From Isotricha intestinalis (taxonomy: Eukaryota; Ciliophora; Litostomatea; Vestibuliferida; Isotrichidae), in contig JAJJLU010003516.1 in NCBI GenBank assembly GCA_023807065.1, positions 1 through 62,603 of the forward strand: a stretch of DNA of 62,603 bases, written 5' to 3'. The notes below the pieces were generated by a model. It had not been told where the DNA came from, made no database searches, and saw nothing but the letters and a program-made list of their open reading frames with translations. The stretch's first letter is position 1, and the number at the start of each line of letters is the position of its first letter. Of the stretch, positions 29,539-39,473 are shown piece by piece. Position numbers and translations under genes: made by a program.

Positions 29539-30212
29539 TTAAAAAGATATTTCTTCCATTTTATCTTCTTCTTTAATAGAAATAATAGATTCTAAACCTT
29601 CATAAATTTTAATATCTTCAAATAAAGCAGAAATATTATCACTTCCGTTTTTTTTAGCTAAATCATATAAATCATCTAATTCTTCAGATTCAATAGTTAA
29701 ATCAGGATTTAAATATTGAAAGCATTTAAAAGCATCATGATAAACACATAATTTATTTAAATTTAATCCTTCCTAAAATAATTATTAAAAAAAAATACTC
29801 TATAACCTTCATTATTATTTTTTGAAAATTGTTTTAAAGCTCCTTTTTCACTTAATAAAATTAAACAATCAACAGAATCAACATAACAACAAATAGCAAT
29901 TGGTGGTTCTCCATTAATATCAGGTTTATTTATGTAATCTTTATTTAACGATGATATATTTAATATTTCTTTTAATAAATCTGAATTATTATACCAACAT
30001 GTTAAATGAAATATATTCCATTTATTCTATTTTTATTTAGTTATTTATTATATTGTATTTTTTCTTACTGGTTGTATTATTATTTCACTTATTTCATTTA
30101 TGTCTTTTAATGATGTACTTATACATACTTCATTAAAATTTTTTCCTTTTTTTATGGGTTTTTCTAAATAATCTTCTATTGAATTTATGTATTTTTCATT
30201 TTTTCCTCCCAT
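29539..30212 (-). CDS. Small ankyrin-repeat-like protein, three-exon model
   Basis: The gene is split by two introns, so no long single frame exists here. Three exons (30069-30212, 29799-30026, 29539-29772) join in phase 0 to give 201 residues. MGGKNEKYINS opens the protein, a possible myristoylation site. KWNIFHLTCWYNNSDLLKEIL and then NGEPPIAICCYVDSVDCLILL look like ankyrin helices (the TPLHxAA-type pattern with changes). The C-terminal 75 residues are helical and acidic (ELDDLYDLAKKNGSDNIS). It is a likely protein-protein adaptor, perhaps at a membrane. Exon joining is well supported because all three exons keep frame. The ankyrin call is moderate. Confidence 0.75.
29773..29798 (-). other. 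Intron (26 nt), second intron of the ankyrin-like gene
   Basis: GTATTTTTTT at the donor and TTATTTTAG at the acceptor on the minus strand, in phase 0. An alternative 38-nt intron starting 8 bases upstream would also keep frame. Confidence 0.65.
30027..30068 (-). other. Intron (42 nt), first intron of the ankyrin-like gene
   Basis: GTAAGAAAAA at the donor and ATAAAAATAG at the acceptor on the minus strand, in phase 0, with several in-frame TAA stops inside. Confidence 0.8.
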
Positions 30213-30376
30213 TAATTTTAAAATTCAATAATAATTAATTAATTATTATTTAAATCAAGATAATAATTATTAAATAATTTTTAAATGTAAATATCATTTT
30301 TAAAAAAATTAAATTGATTTTTTTAATTTTTCAAAATGATAATTTAAATTTTATATTTAAATATAAAAATGAGTGA

Positions 30377-30997
30377 TTATATAATATTAACTCCTTGAAT
30401 ACAATTAAATTCAGTTTTTTTATTTTTAGGTTCAAAAAAATTTGAATAACTTCTAAATAAATTGAAATTTCCATTTGTATTTGTTTTATAACCATTTCCT
30501 AACTCAGTCATTATTTCTTTCTTTAAAGATTCTTTTTTATTTAACATTTTCCCATTTTTATAATTTTTATAATTTTTTATTTCATAAAAAAAATTTGATT
30601 TATTTCTTCTTAAATTTTCTTTATTTGATTCATCAAAATTATTTAAATTATACGTGAAACTTTTCAATTCATTATATTTCTTTTGAAAATTCTGATTAAA
30701 TTTTTCCTTTTTTTTTAAAGGATATGTAAAATTCTCACTTTCAAAATTTTTAAAATTAATAATACTTTTTGAATTTAAAAAATATTTCTTCTCTTCTCTA
30801 ATTTTTGATTTAATATCCTTTTTTTTTAAAGATATATTTTTCTTTTGATATAACATTATATCATAAAGTTTTAATCTTTCATTAGAAACTGGCAAATCAT
30901 TTAATGAAGAATTTTTAATATGATTTGAATGTTCATTTAAATCATCTAATTCATTATATAAATTTGCAATCTTTTTCTTTAAGGTAATATAAGCCAT
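30377..30997 (-). CDS. Basic helical protein of unknown function
   Basis: 206 residues, rich in Lys, Asn and Phe. A likely coiled coil at 1-30 (LKKKIANLYNELDDLNEH) is followed by a basic segment (KKKDIKSKIREEKKYF) and a Phe/Asn-rich C-terminus. No known domain or signal peptide. The ATG lies 263 bp from the divergent coiled-coil gene at 31261. Confidence 0.55.
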   Translation of the reverse strand: MAYITLKKKIANLYNELDDLNEHSNHIKNSSLNDLPVSNERLKLYDIMLYQKKNISLKKKDIKSKIREEKKYFLNSKSIINFKNFESENFTYPLKKKEKFNQNFQKKYNELKSFTYNLNNFDESNKENLRRNKSNFFYEIKNYKNYKNGKMLNKKESLKKEIMTELGNGYKTNTNGNFNLFRSYSNFFEPKNKKTEFNCIQGVNII

Positions 30998-31260
30998 TAA
31001 ATTTAAATTTTTTAAATTTAAAAGAAATTGATATTTATAATATTTATTTTAAATCTTTAAAATTATTGATTAAATTTTAATATTAATTTATCAAAAGAAC
31101 ATTAATAATATTTTTAAAACAAATATAAATATTAAAAACTCAATTGCAGAATTGTTTAACCAATTAATTTCAAAATTATCAATTTCAATTAAAAAATAAT
31201 ATAATCAAAAAGAAAAAACAATAATTAAGAAAAAAAAAATTAATTTATTTTAATAATTTA

Positions 31261-34200
31261 ATGACGGAACAGAATAAATATAAATTACAAAATAACATAG
31301 AAGATTCAACAGAAAAATTAAGTTATGAAGAAATGAGAAATAAATTAAAATTAATGGAATCAGATAATCAAAGAATAAATGAACAATTATTTTCTCTTCA
31401 AAATAAATATTATGTACAAACAAAAATTTTAAACGATAAAAGTTCTGAATTGTCTAAAGAAGTATCTCAAAATCAAAAAATTCAATGTGAAAACGAAAAA
31501 ATATTAAAATCATCTGAAGAAATTAAAAAAAAAATAGAAGAAATATCAAAAGAAAATTCAATGTTAAAAATAGAAAATGATAATATTAAAACAGAATTAA
31601 ATAACATGTCAAAAAAATTAAATGATTCTAATTTAAAATCAAATTATTTAATTGGACAATTAGAAGAAAAAAATTCAATTTTATCAAATGAGAATTCCCA
31701 ATTAAAAGAAAGTCAAAATAAATTACAAAATCAATTAGATTTTATGTATAATGATATGAAAGCAAAAGAATCAAAATTAATATTTTCTTTAAAAAATGAA
31801 AATAAAGAAAAAGAACAAAATTTAAAAAGAGAAATAATAAATTTAAAACAGAAAAATGATAATTTATTAATCGAAAGTGATCATTTAAAAAAAGAAAATG
31901 AAAAATTATCATTAGAACTTCAAAATTTAAATGAGTCAAAAAGTAATTTATCATTTTCAACAAATGCGACTTCAAATATGAATTTAATAAGGAATAATTC
32001 AAATATTACAATAATAAATTTAGAAACAAAATTAAAAGAAGCAAATGAACAAATAAAAAATTATAAAGAAAAAATAGAATCAATGGAAAATATTGAATTA
32101 TTAAATGATAAAAAAATGAAAGCTATTAAATTAGATTTAAATCAAGCTGAAAAGGATTCAAAAGAATATAGTGAAAAACTTAAAAATAAAGAAAAAGAAT
32201 TAAATGAATTATATTCAGAAATAAATAAATTAAGAAGTGAATTAGAAAAAGGAAAAAATGTAGATAATTTAAATTTAGAATTACAAGAAAAAAATCAAAC
32301 TATTTCTTTTTTATTAAATCAAATAGATAATTTGAAAATTCAAATGAAAGAAATGGAAGAAAAATATGAAAAAGAATTATTAAAAATGAAAAATGAAAAA
32401 GAAAATTTATTAGAAAAAATAGAAAATGCAGAAAATGAGTTAAAAAATATAATAAATGAATATCAAAATAAATTAATGGATATGAAAAAAGAAATAGATT
32501 CATTAAATGAAGAATTAAATAAAAAAGAAAAAGAATATCAAGATTTATTAGAAGATAAAATGAAATTACAATCTGAAAAAGATGCAGCATTAAAATTCCA
32601 TGAAAATCAATATGAAGAATTAAATAATAATATTGAAAATTTAAATAAAGAAAATGAAGATTTAAAAAAGCAATTAGCAGAAATTGCAGAATTAACAGGA
32701 GATAAATTTAAATTATTAAATGATCAAATTTTAAAATCAACTGAAAAATTAAATTCATTAATGGATGTTTATAATGCTCATATTCAATTTTTAAAAGAAA
32801 GATTTGATAATTTATTAAATGATTTAAATATATTATTTAATTTACAAAAAAATAATCCAAAAGAATTAAATGAAAAATTCAGTATTTTAATTAAATCAAT
32901 TCAAAAATCTATTGATTTAATTAATAAAGTAAGTGAAAGAGAGGCTTTAATAGATAACTTTAAAAAAGAATTAAAGGGAATGAAAAATAAAGTAGACAAA
33001 TTTAAAGGAAAAATAAAAAATTTAGAAGAAGAAAATCATGAATTAAATGATACTTTAAATGTAAGAAAATTACAAATGAAAATAAAGAAATTAAATATTT
33101 CTCCAACAGAAAATGCATATTTTCGTTTAACTCAATTAATGAAAAATTATGCAACAATAACAGAATTAAATTTAGAAAATAATAATTTAAAAAGTGAGAA
33201 TGATAACCAAAAAGCACAAATTAAATTATTAAATGATTCAATTTCAACATTAAAAGAAAAATTAAATCAAAATGAAAATACAATAAAAGGATTAAATAAT
33301 ATTTTAGAAGTTCAAACTAAAGAATATAATGATTCTAATAAACAACATAAAAATGAAATGAAAAATTTAATTGATGAAGTGAAAAGAATAAAAAGTTCAT
33401 GGACTCCTTTTGATAAAAAAATGGAATATGTTAATAATATTGAAGATTTAGAAAAAACAATTAAAAATTTAAAAGAAGAATTAAATAGAAAAACAAATTT
33501 AATTAATTCTATGAAAAATCAATTAGAAAAAAATAATAATGAGTTTAATAATTTACAAGTAAGAGAAAATAGAGAAAAAAATAATGAAGATAAAGTTAAA
33601 TCTTTAAAAAATGAAATAAATAGGAAAGATGTAATAATAAGAGAATTAAAAAATAATTGTGAAAATTACAAACAACAAAATAAAAAATTAATAGAAGATA
33701 ATGAAGATTTAATAGAAAAAAATAAAGTGAAAAAAATAGAAGTAGGAAGAAAAGAAGATATAATAAGAGATTTAAAAAATAAAATATTATTATTAAATCA
33801 AGATATAGAAAAATATAATAAAATAGCAGAAACTCAAGCATCATCAAATTCTCAAAATACAATGAATTATCAAAAATTAAAAAATGAAAATGAAAGAAAA
33901 GAACAAATGATAAAAACATTAAAAGCAAAAATTGAAAGTTTAAATATAGAACTTAATCAAACTCAAAATGTAAATTTCAAATTAAGTAAATCATCAAATA
34001 ATGATTTAGACCAAGAAAAAAAATTACATTTAATTACTAAAAATAAATTAGATAATATTATAATTAATAATGAAAAAATAAAATCAACTTTAAGAAGAAT
34101 ATTAAAAGATTTGTTAAATACTTATGAAATGAAAAAAACAAGATTAAATATAACAAATTCAATGAAACCTGGTTTAGATATTTTAGGAGTAAATGAAAAT

Positions 34201-34626
34201 GAAGCAGATGACTTTTTAGCAGAAAAAGATGATGAAACTCAAAGTGAAATTATTGAAAAAATTAATAGATTATTAGAAAATAAAGATTTTGATACAGAAG
34301 GAATTATAAATTTATATAAAAATTTAAAAGAAAAAATTTTAGAAAATCAAAATCAAAATAATCAGTCTCCAAATAATTTTAATAGTAATTTTAATAATTT
34401 TAATAAAAGAAATAATTTTCGTCGCGCTATGTTTGAAACTAATGATAATAGTCAAATTCCTAATAATTATTTAGAAAGTAATTTTGATGAAAATGAAAAT
34501 ACAAAACAAATGATTTATTCAAGAAGTAGAGATTTTCAAAATGAAGGTTATAATGTTTTTAATAATAATATTAATGACTATCAAAAAATTAATAAAAGTG
34601 GATTTCAAAATTTAAGTAATAATTAA
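31261..34626 (+). CDS. Long coiled-coil protein of unknown function
   Basis: Of 1,121 residues, about 15-940 are almost continuous heptad-rich coiled coil (Leu/Ile with Lys/Glu/Asn), with short breaks near Ser/Thr stretches (SNLSFSTNATSNMN at about 228). The C-terminal 180 residues are less helical and Asn-rich, with NNFRRAMFETNDN and ADDFLAEKDDE. It resembles golgins, centriolar or basal-body scaffolds and myosin-tail proteins in form only, and composition alone cannot choose between them. A cytoskeletal or trafficking scaffold is a reasonable guess. No motor or enzyme domain is present. Confidence 0.75.
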   Translation: MTEQNKYKLQNNIEDSTEKLSYEEMRNKLKLMESDNQRINEQLFSLQNKYYVQTKILNDKSSELSKEVSQNQKIQCENEKILKSSEEIKKKIEEISKENSMLKIENDNIKTELNNMSKKLNDSNLKSNYLIGQLEEKNSILSNENSQLKESQNKLQNQLDFMYNDMKAKESKLIFSLKNENKEKEQNLKREIINLKQKNDNLLIESDHLKKENEKLSLELQNLNESKSNLSFSTNATSNMNLIRNNSNITIINLETKLKEANEQIKNYKEKIESMENIELLNDKKMKAIKLDLNQAEKDSKEYSEKLKNKEKELNELYSEINKLRSELEKGKNVDNLNLELQEKNQTISFLLNQIDNLKIQMKEMEEKYEKELLKMKNEKENLLEKIENAENELKNIINEYQNKLMDMKKEIDSLNEELNKKEKEYQDLLEDKMKLQSEKDAALKFHENQYEELNNNIENLNKENEDLKKQLAEIAELTGDKFKLLNDQILKSTEKLNSLMDVYNAHIQFLKERFDNLLNDLNILFNLQKNNPKELNEKFSILIKSIQKSIDLINKVSEREALIDNFKKELKGMKNKVDKFKGKIKNLEEENHELNDTLNVRKLQMKIKKLNISPTENAYFRLTQLMKNYATITELNLENNNLKSENDNQKAQIKLLNDSISTLKEKLNQNENTIKGLNNILEVQTKEYNDSNKQHKNEMKNLIDEVKRIKSSWTPFDKKMEYVNNIEDLEKTIKNLKEELNRKTNLINSMKNQLEKNNNEFNNLQVRENREKNNEDKVKSLKNEINRKDVIIRELKNNCENYKQQNKKLIEDNEDLIEKNKVKKIEVGRKEDIIRDLKNKILLLNQDIEKYNKIAETQASSNSQNTMNYQKLKNENERKEQMIKTLKAKIESLNIELNQTQNVNFKLSKSSNNDLDQEKKLHLITKNKLDNIIINNEKIKSTLRRILKDLLNTYEMKKTRLNITNSMKPGLDILGVNENEADDFLAEKDDETQSEIIEKINRLLENKDFDTEGIINLYKNLKEKILENQNQNNQSPNNFNSNFNNFNKRNNFRRAMFETNDNSQIPNNYLESNFDENENTKQMIYSRSRDFQNEGYNVFNNNINDYQKINKSGFQNLSNN

Positions 34627-34713
34627 TATTATGTATGATAAAAATTTTAATTACTTTTTTTTATTTAAAATATTTTATAAAAAATATATAACTATCATAA
34701 ATAAAACTTTATT

Positions 34714-36144
34714 TTAATAAATTTTTTCACGAGCTAAATTATCTATTTCAATAATAGAATTAGTATCTTTAAATTTTCTTCTATTAATTAATCTATAAAG
34801 AAAACAAATAATAATTAAAGCTAATAAACAACATAAAAAAATAGTAGCAATCATTAAAAAAGTTTGATTAACATTATTATTATATAAAGAATTTTTTCCT
34901 CCATTATCATACCAAAAATTCCAATCAGACTGTAAATTAATTATTTTTGAAGTAACATTTTTATTATTTGAATAAATACCAACATGCTTTTCTTCCATAT
35001 TAAAAATCATTAAATAATTTTGAAAAAAAGGATAACCTAAAGTCCAAATAGCATCATCATCATCAATAATTTTAATTAAACTTTCTAATGTATTTTTATA
35101 TGTATTACTATTATAAAATAATTTATTTAATTGAATATTATAACCAAATCCTTGTAAAACAAAAGTTAAAAGAATATTATCACTAATTTCTTTTTTATCA
35201 CAATAAATAGAAATTTCATCTTCAAAAGGTTTAGGTAAATTATTTTTTTTTCTTCCTTCTATATCATTATCAGCATTAGTATAACAATTTAATCCAATTT
35301 TTTTAAAGGAATCAAAAATAAAATTTTTATCTCCTTTTGGAACAGCAATAAAATCATAAGCAGAATCAAATTCAACTCTATCTTTATTTAACATATTATA
35401 ATTATTTAATTTATTAATTTCTTTGTTTATAGTTTTATTATCATAAAAAAAACCAAGATGACTTAAATCACATAACCAACTTTGTTTATAAATATCATCT
35501 AATCCTTCATTAGAAGTACAATTACAAAAAGTATAATTTTTCACAGTTAAATCTCCAATAAATAACATACCGAAAGTATCATTAACAAATTCAATGGAAA
35601 AAATTCTATAAGGAATAATTCTATCAAAATTTAATTTTTCGATAAAATTAAAATCATGATGAATTTCTCCTGAAAAACCCAAACCTAATTTTCCATCAAA
35701 AGTATCTCTGAAATCATCATCTAATTCAAAAACTTGAATAAAACCAAATTGATTTAATTTAAAATCATTTAAACTGACAGTATCATAAATTTTGTATCCT
35801 TCAACTTCACCATCTTCATCTTCAATTTCAATTATTTCATTTGTTGGTGAAGATGTATAAGATTCTCTTTCATTATATTTATTTTTAGAATAATCACAAT
35901 TGTTACATTTTAATGAAGGAACCCATGATGTTGATGTTGAAGTGTCTATTTGAACATTAAATATTTTTCCAGGAGTTCCTATTTTTAAGGGTAATGTGTA
36001 ATAATGCTTGTTATGTAAATTTTTTGAGGGAGATGATGTTAATGGAAATATTGTCGATATTGGTAATGGGATACTCCCATTTGATGGAAGTTCTTCCTTT
36101 GTTATATAATATAAAAGTGAGAAAATTAAAATTCTTTTAAACAT
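34714..36144 (-). CDS. Membrane-anchored pepsin-like aspartic protease (A1 family)
   Basis: The 476 residues start with a signal peptide (about 1-17, FKRILIFSLLYYI). The A1 fold shows YYTLPLKIGTPGKIFNVQIDTS with Asp67, SWVP, the FDGKLGLGFSGE turn, and a second active-site Asp260 in VEFDSAYDFIAVP. A single transmembrane helix at about 428-450 (ATIFLCCLLALIIICFLY) and a short basic tail would tether it in the endomembrane or cell surface. Both catalytic Asp residues are kept, but the Gly of each DTG/DSG loop is replaced (D-T-S and D-S-A). Activity is therefore uncertain. Cys residues at 80, 83 and later suggest disulphides in the lumen. Confidence 0.88.
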   Translation of the reverse strand: MFKRILIFSLLYYITKEELPSNGSIPLPISTIFPLTSSPSKNLHNKHYYTLPLKIGTPGKIFNVQIDTSTSTSWVPSLKCNNCDYSKNKYNERESYTSSPTNEIIEIEDEDGEVEGYKIYDTVSLNDFKLNQFGFIQVFELDDDFRDTFDGKLGLGFSGEIHHDFNFIEKLNFDRIIPYRIFSIEFVNDTFGMLFIGDLTVKNYTFCNCTSNEGLDDIYKQSWLCDLSHLGFFYDNKTINKEINKLNNYNMLNKDRVEFDSAYDFIAVPKGDKNFIFDSFKKIGLNCYTNADNDIEGRKKNNLPKPFEDEISIYCDKKEISDNILLTFVLQGFGYNIQLNKLFYNSNTYKNTLESLIKIIDDDDAIWTLGYPFFQNYLMIFNMEEKHVGIYSNNKNVTSKIINLQSDWNFWYDNGGKNSLYNNNVNQTFLMIATIFLCCLLALIIICFLYRLINRRKFKDTNSIIEIDNLAREKIY

Positions 36145-36216
36145 TTTTTTAAATTTTTATTTTTTAAAACATCTAAATATTAATTAATTAAAAAAATAAT
36201 CAAAATTTTTATTATA

Positions 36217-37458
36217 TTAAATATTTTGAATTTCTTTTAAAATAGTCTTATCGTTTGTTATTGTTTCACAATTTTTATTTAATCCAGAGAACATTTCACT
36301 CATATCTTTAACATTATTAGTATTAAAATTAGATAAATTTAAAGTTGCTAAAGAAGAACAATTATTGAACATATAACTCATATTATTTACATTATCAGTA
36401 TTAAAATTTGATAAATCTAAAGAAGTCAATGAAGAACATTTAGAGAACATACTTCTCATATCTTTAACATTCTCAGTATTAAAATTAGATAAAATTAAAG
36501 AAATTAAAAAATAACAACCACAAAACATATATCTCATATTATTAACATTATTAGTATTAAAATTAGATAAATCTAAAGAAGTCAAAGAAGAACAACTAGA
36601 AAACATATAACTCATATTATTAACATTATCAGTATTAAAATTCAAAAAATCTAATGATATTAAAGAAGAACATCTAAAAAACATACCACTCATATCTTTA
36701 ACATTCTGAGTATTAAAATTAAATAAATTTAAAGAAGTCAAAGAAGAACAACCAGAAAACATATAACTCATATTCTTAACATTATCAGTATTAAAATTCA
36801 ATAAATCCAAAGAATTTAAAGACGAACAACCAGAAAACATACTCCTCATATCATCAACATTATCAGTATTACAATTAAATAAATCTAAAGAATTCAAAGA
36901 TGAACAACCAGAAAACATATAACTCATATCTTTAACGTTATCAGTATTAAAATTCAATAAATCTAAAGAATTCAAAGACGAACAACCAGAAAACATATAA
37001 CTCATATCTTTAACATTATTAGTATTAAAATTAGATAAATCTAAAGATATTAAAGAAGAACATTTAGAAAACATACTCTTCATATCTTTAACATTATCAG
37101 TATTGAAATTAGATAAATCTAAAGAAGTTAAAGAAGTACAATAATAGAACATATAACTCATATCTTCAACATTATCAGTATTAAAATTAAATAAATCTAA
37201 AGAAGTTAAAGAAGTACAATAATAGAACATATAACTCATATCTTTAACATTATCAGTATTAAAGTTAGATAAATCTAAAGAAGTTAAAGAAGAACAATCA
37301 CAGAACATAAAATTAGTATTATTCAATGAATTTATACATTTAATTTTAATTATATTTTTTCCTTCTAATTCATATTTATAACAAAAATCTATTTTATTTT
37401 CATTTAAATATATTTCACAATTATCTTTTATTTCTTTTTCATTTTCAATTCCTCTCCT
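36217..37458 (-). CDS. BspA/DUF285-type leucine-rich repeat array, in frame break with the protease upstream
   Basis: Fourteen 26-residue units, most reading like MSYMFSGCSSLTSLDLSNF followed by NTDNVKD, fill 36250-37320. BspA-like (DUF285) LRRs are widespread in surface proteins of gut and mucosal protists and bacteria. The open frame extends upstream of the array without an ATG (up to 37458). There it reads ENEKEIKDNCEIYLNENK, then KIDFCYKYELEGKNI, the lead-in usual before such repeats. It overlaps the end of the trypsin-like ORF in another frame. I therefore read both as one gene (36217-38225) broken by one base, or two halves joined by -1 frameshifting. There is no transmembrane anchor at the C-terminus. 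Confidence 0.8.
   Translation of the reverse strand, partial: RRGIENEKEIKDNCEIYLNENKIDFCYKYELEGKNIIKIKCINSLNNTNFMFCDCSSLTSLDLSNFNTDNVKDMSYMFYYCTSLTSLDLFNFNTDNVEDMSYMFYYCTSLTSLDLSNFNTDNVKDMKSMFSKCSSLISLDLSNFNTNNVKDMSYMFSGCSSLNSLDLLNFNTDNVKDMSYMFSGCSSLNSLDLFNCNTDNVDDMRSMFSGCSSLNSLDLLNFNTDNVKNMSYMFSGCSSLTSLNLFNFNTQNVKDMSGMFFRCSSLISLDFLNFNTDNVNNMSYMFSSCSSLTSLDLSNFNTNNVNNMRYMFCGCYFLISLILSNFNTENVKDMRSMFSKCSSLTSLDLSNFNTDNVNNMSYMFNNCSSLATLNLSNFNTNNVKDMSEMFSGLNKNCETITNDKTILKEIQNI
36250..37320 (-). repeat. Tandem 78-bp repeat array coding the LRR units
   Basis: About 14 units of 78 bp (26 codons). Adjacent units are very similar at the DNA level, for example those around 37140 and 37218. This suggests recent unit duplication or conversion. 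Confidence 0.85.
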
Positions 37459-38225
37459 TTAAAATCATTATTATTTCTTTTAAATTCTTCATAACTATTT
37501 AATATCCTTATATTATCTTTATTTTTAATATTATATTCACATGTAATTTCATTATTTAACTTATTCTTTATATAAAAACAATCAATTAAAATATCTTTCA
37601 TAGATATTCCAATATTTTCATTATTTTTTATATTACCTTCTTGATGAATACCAATAATTTTAAAATTATTTTGAAATAAAATAGGAGAACCAGAAGAACC
37701 TTTATAAGTAGAAACTAAATGTTTTATTTTATAATTATCAAAAGAATTAATTCCTCCTTGAGCAAAAGAAAGATTTCCACCTTCTGGATATTGAACAATA
37801 CAAATATCTTGATTCTTATAATTATTTATAGATTCATTATTCATTATATAATTATCTATTTCAAAATAATCTTTTATTTTTTTAAATATTTCATCTTCTT
37901 CTAATATTTCTATTATTGTATAATCTAATATTTTATTTGTTAATTTTAATCTATCACCATTCAATTTTATTATTTCTTCTTTATTTTTATATATTATTGA
38001 TAATTCATTATTATTAATTGCATTATTATCTAAAACATGATTATTAGTCATAAAATAATATTTATCTTTATTATATTTAAAAAAAAATCCAGTTCCTAAT
38101 ATTCCCAAATAATTTATTTTACAAGTTGAATTTTCTGATTTTTCTTTTAATTCTTCTAATCTTTTAAAAGAAATAGGAGCTCCATGTCCTATGATTTTCA
38201 TTTCATCTTTATATTCTTTTTCCAT
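37428..38225 (-). CDS. Trypsin-like serine protease domain, N-terminal half of a protease-LRR protein
   Basis: From the ATG at 38225 the 265 residues begin MEKEYKDEMKIIGHG. The trypsin fold shows LGILGTGFFFK, TNNHVL with His63, LDYTIIEI with Asp101, and YKGSSGSPIL with Ser178, so the triad is complete. There is no signal peptide, so it is a cytosolic-type protease related to HtrA-like or TNF-receptor-like trypsin-2 folds. After the domain the linker reads NKDNIRILNSYEEFKRNNND, and the ORF ends 12 codons later at a TAA (37428-37430). The LRR reading continues in another frame from the same place. A TTG six bases upstream is in frame but is not a eukaryotic start. Confidence 0.82.
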   Translation of the reverse strand: MEKEYKDEMKIIGHGAPISFKRLEELKEKSENSTCKINYLGILGTGFFFKYNKDKYYFMTNNHVLDNNAINNNELSIIYKNKEEIIKLNGDRLKLTNKILDYTIIEILEEDEIFKKIKDYFEIDNYIMNNESINNYKNQDICIVQYPEGGNLSFAQGGINSFDNYKIKHLVSTYKGSSGSPILFQNNFKIIGIHQEGNIKNNENIGISMKDILIDCFYIKNKLNNEITCEYNIKNKDNIRILNSYEEFKRNNNDFKGEELKMKKK

Positions 38226-38690
38226 TTTCAATTATTATTTTTATTTTTATTTTTTAATGAAACTAAATGAATTTAATTTATCATATATTTTTTTTTGAAA
38301 CATTTTTTAGTAGTTATCAACTACTTTCATTTATGAGATTTTTAGATTTTTTCTAAATAATAATTATATTTTGAAATATTGATTTAAAAAATTTATTTTT
38401 TTATTTAAATGTTAATTTTTTTTATTTCTATTAATACGCATTGATTTTTATTTTATTGATTTTTTTCTATATATTTCTTAACAATTTGATTTTATATTAT
38501 TTAAATTTAATTTTATTTTATTTATTTAATGATATATCTACTTCTTTGATTTATTATATATCAAAATATAATTATATGATATCTAATTAATTCACAAGAT
38601 TATCATTTAAATATTCATAACAGTTTTCAATCTTTTTCAGAGAATTATATCAAAAATTATAGTTGGATTACTTTTATTATCTCATCCTGT
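38226..38690. other. Gap without a supported gene
   Basis: 5' flank of the protease gene, A/T-rich. No frame longer than background and no clear repeat is seen. Confidence 0.5.
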
Positions 38691-39420
38691 TTATCCAATA
38701 TATATTTAATGATAATTTACATTTATATAATTATTCACTAAATATAAGTTTTACAAATGATTTAAAAATTATTTTAATTTGTTTAAATTCAATATCCTTA
38801 TTTCAAATTATAACTAATTTTATTGTTAAATTCTTATCTTTTATAATTTCATTTACTGGGACTGCTTTATTTGTTAACTTTATTAAATAAGATTTATCAT
38901 ATAGTATATATTTTATCTTTATCAATTACTTCAACTTTAATCTTTAATATTATACATTGATATTAATACATATTTATTTATTCAACAATTTTATTTAAAT
39001 TAGGGAATTTCTTATATAGGTAAATTAACTTAATATACAATATGAACAAAACTTCTTTAATCAAACAAACACCTTCTTCTTTAATATACTCTTTATAGAT
39101 ATTTTATCAATTATATTTCCTTTATTATAACTATTTCTAAATTTAATATGGTATAGAATATTTTTATCTGAATTTCTTTTAATTATTGGTGATAATAGAT
39201 AATATACATTGGTATTCTCTTTTAATTCAATTAAAATAAATTAGAAATTTTAGATTTATTAATTCTTTTTTAATCAAAAAATTTAGGGATTATTTTTCCT
39301 TCTCGAAAATCCAATTCCCATACCATTTGTATTTTCTTTTGATTTATTTATTTTTTATGCATTTTTTCATAAGTGGTGTGGACAATTTATTTGATTATCT
39401 GTTTCAATAATTTATTATAA
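38691..39420 (-). pseudogene. Possible decayed coding region, unknown protein
   Basis: On the minus strand, protein-like stretches such as NKAVPVNEIIKDKNLTIKL and IKRNSDKNILYHIKF appear between many stops and frame changes. Base composition is closer to coding than to spacer DNA. I cannot name a family. The short plus-strand frame at 38663-38890 is its shadow. Confidence 0.25.
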
Positions 39421-39473
39421 TTAAAATAAAAAGTATAAATTTATTTTAATTTATAATTAAAATATATAGATCA

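Noticed and set aside
37429..38231. Protease start at 38231
   Set aside because: The codon there is TTG. The ATG at 38225 matches the start of the second copy at 62457.
38663..38890. Open frame of 75 codons in the plus direction with membrane-like composition
   Set aside because: It lies in a decayed region where the minus strand reads more like protein. Composition is that of a shadow frame.
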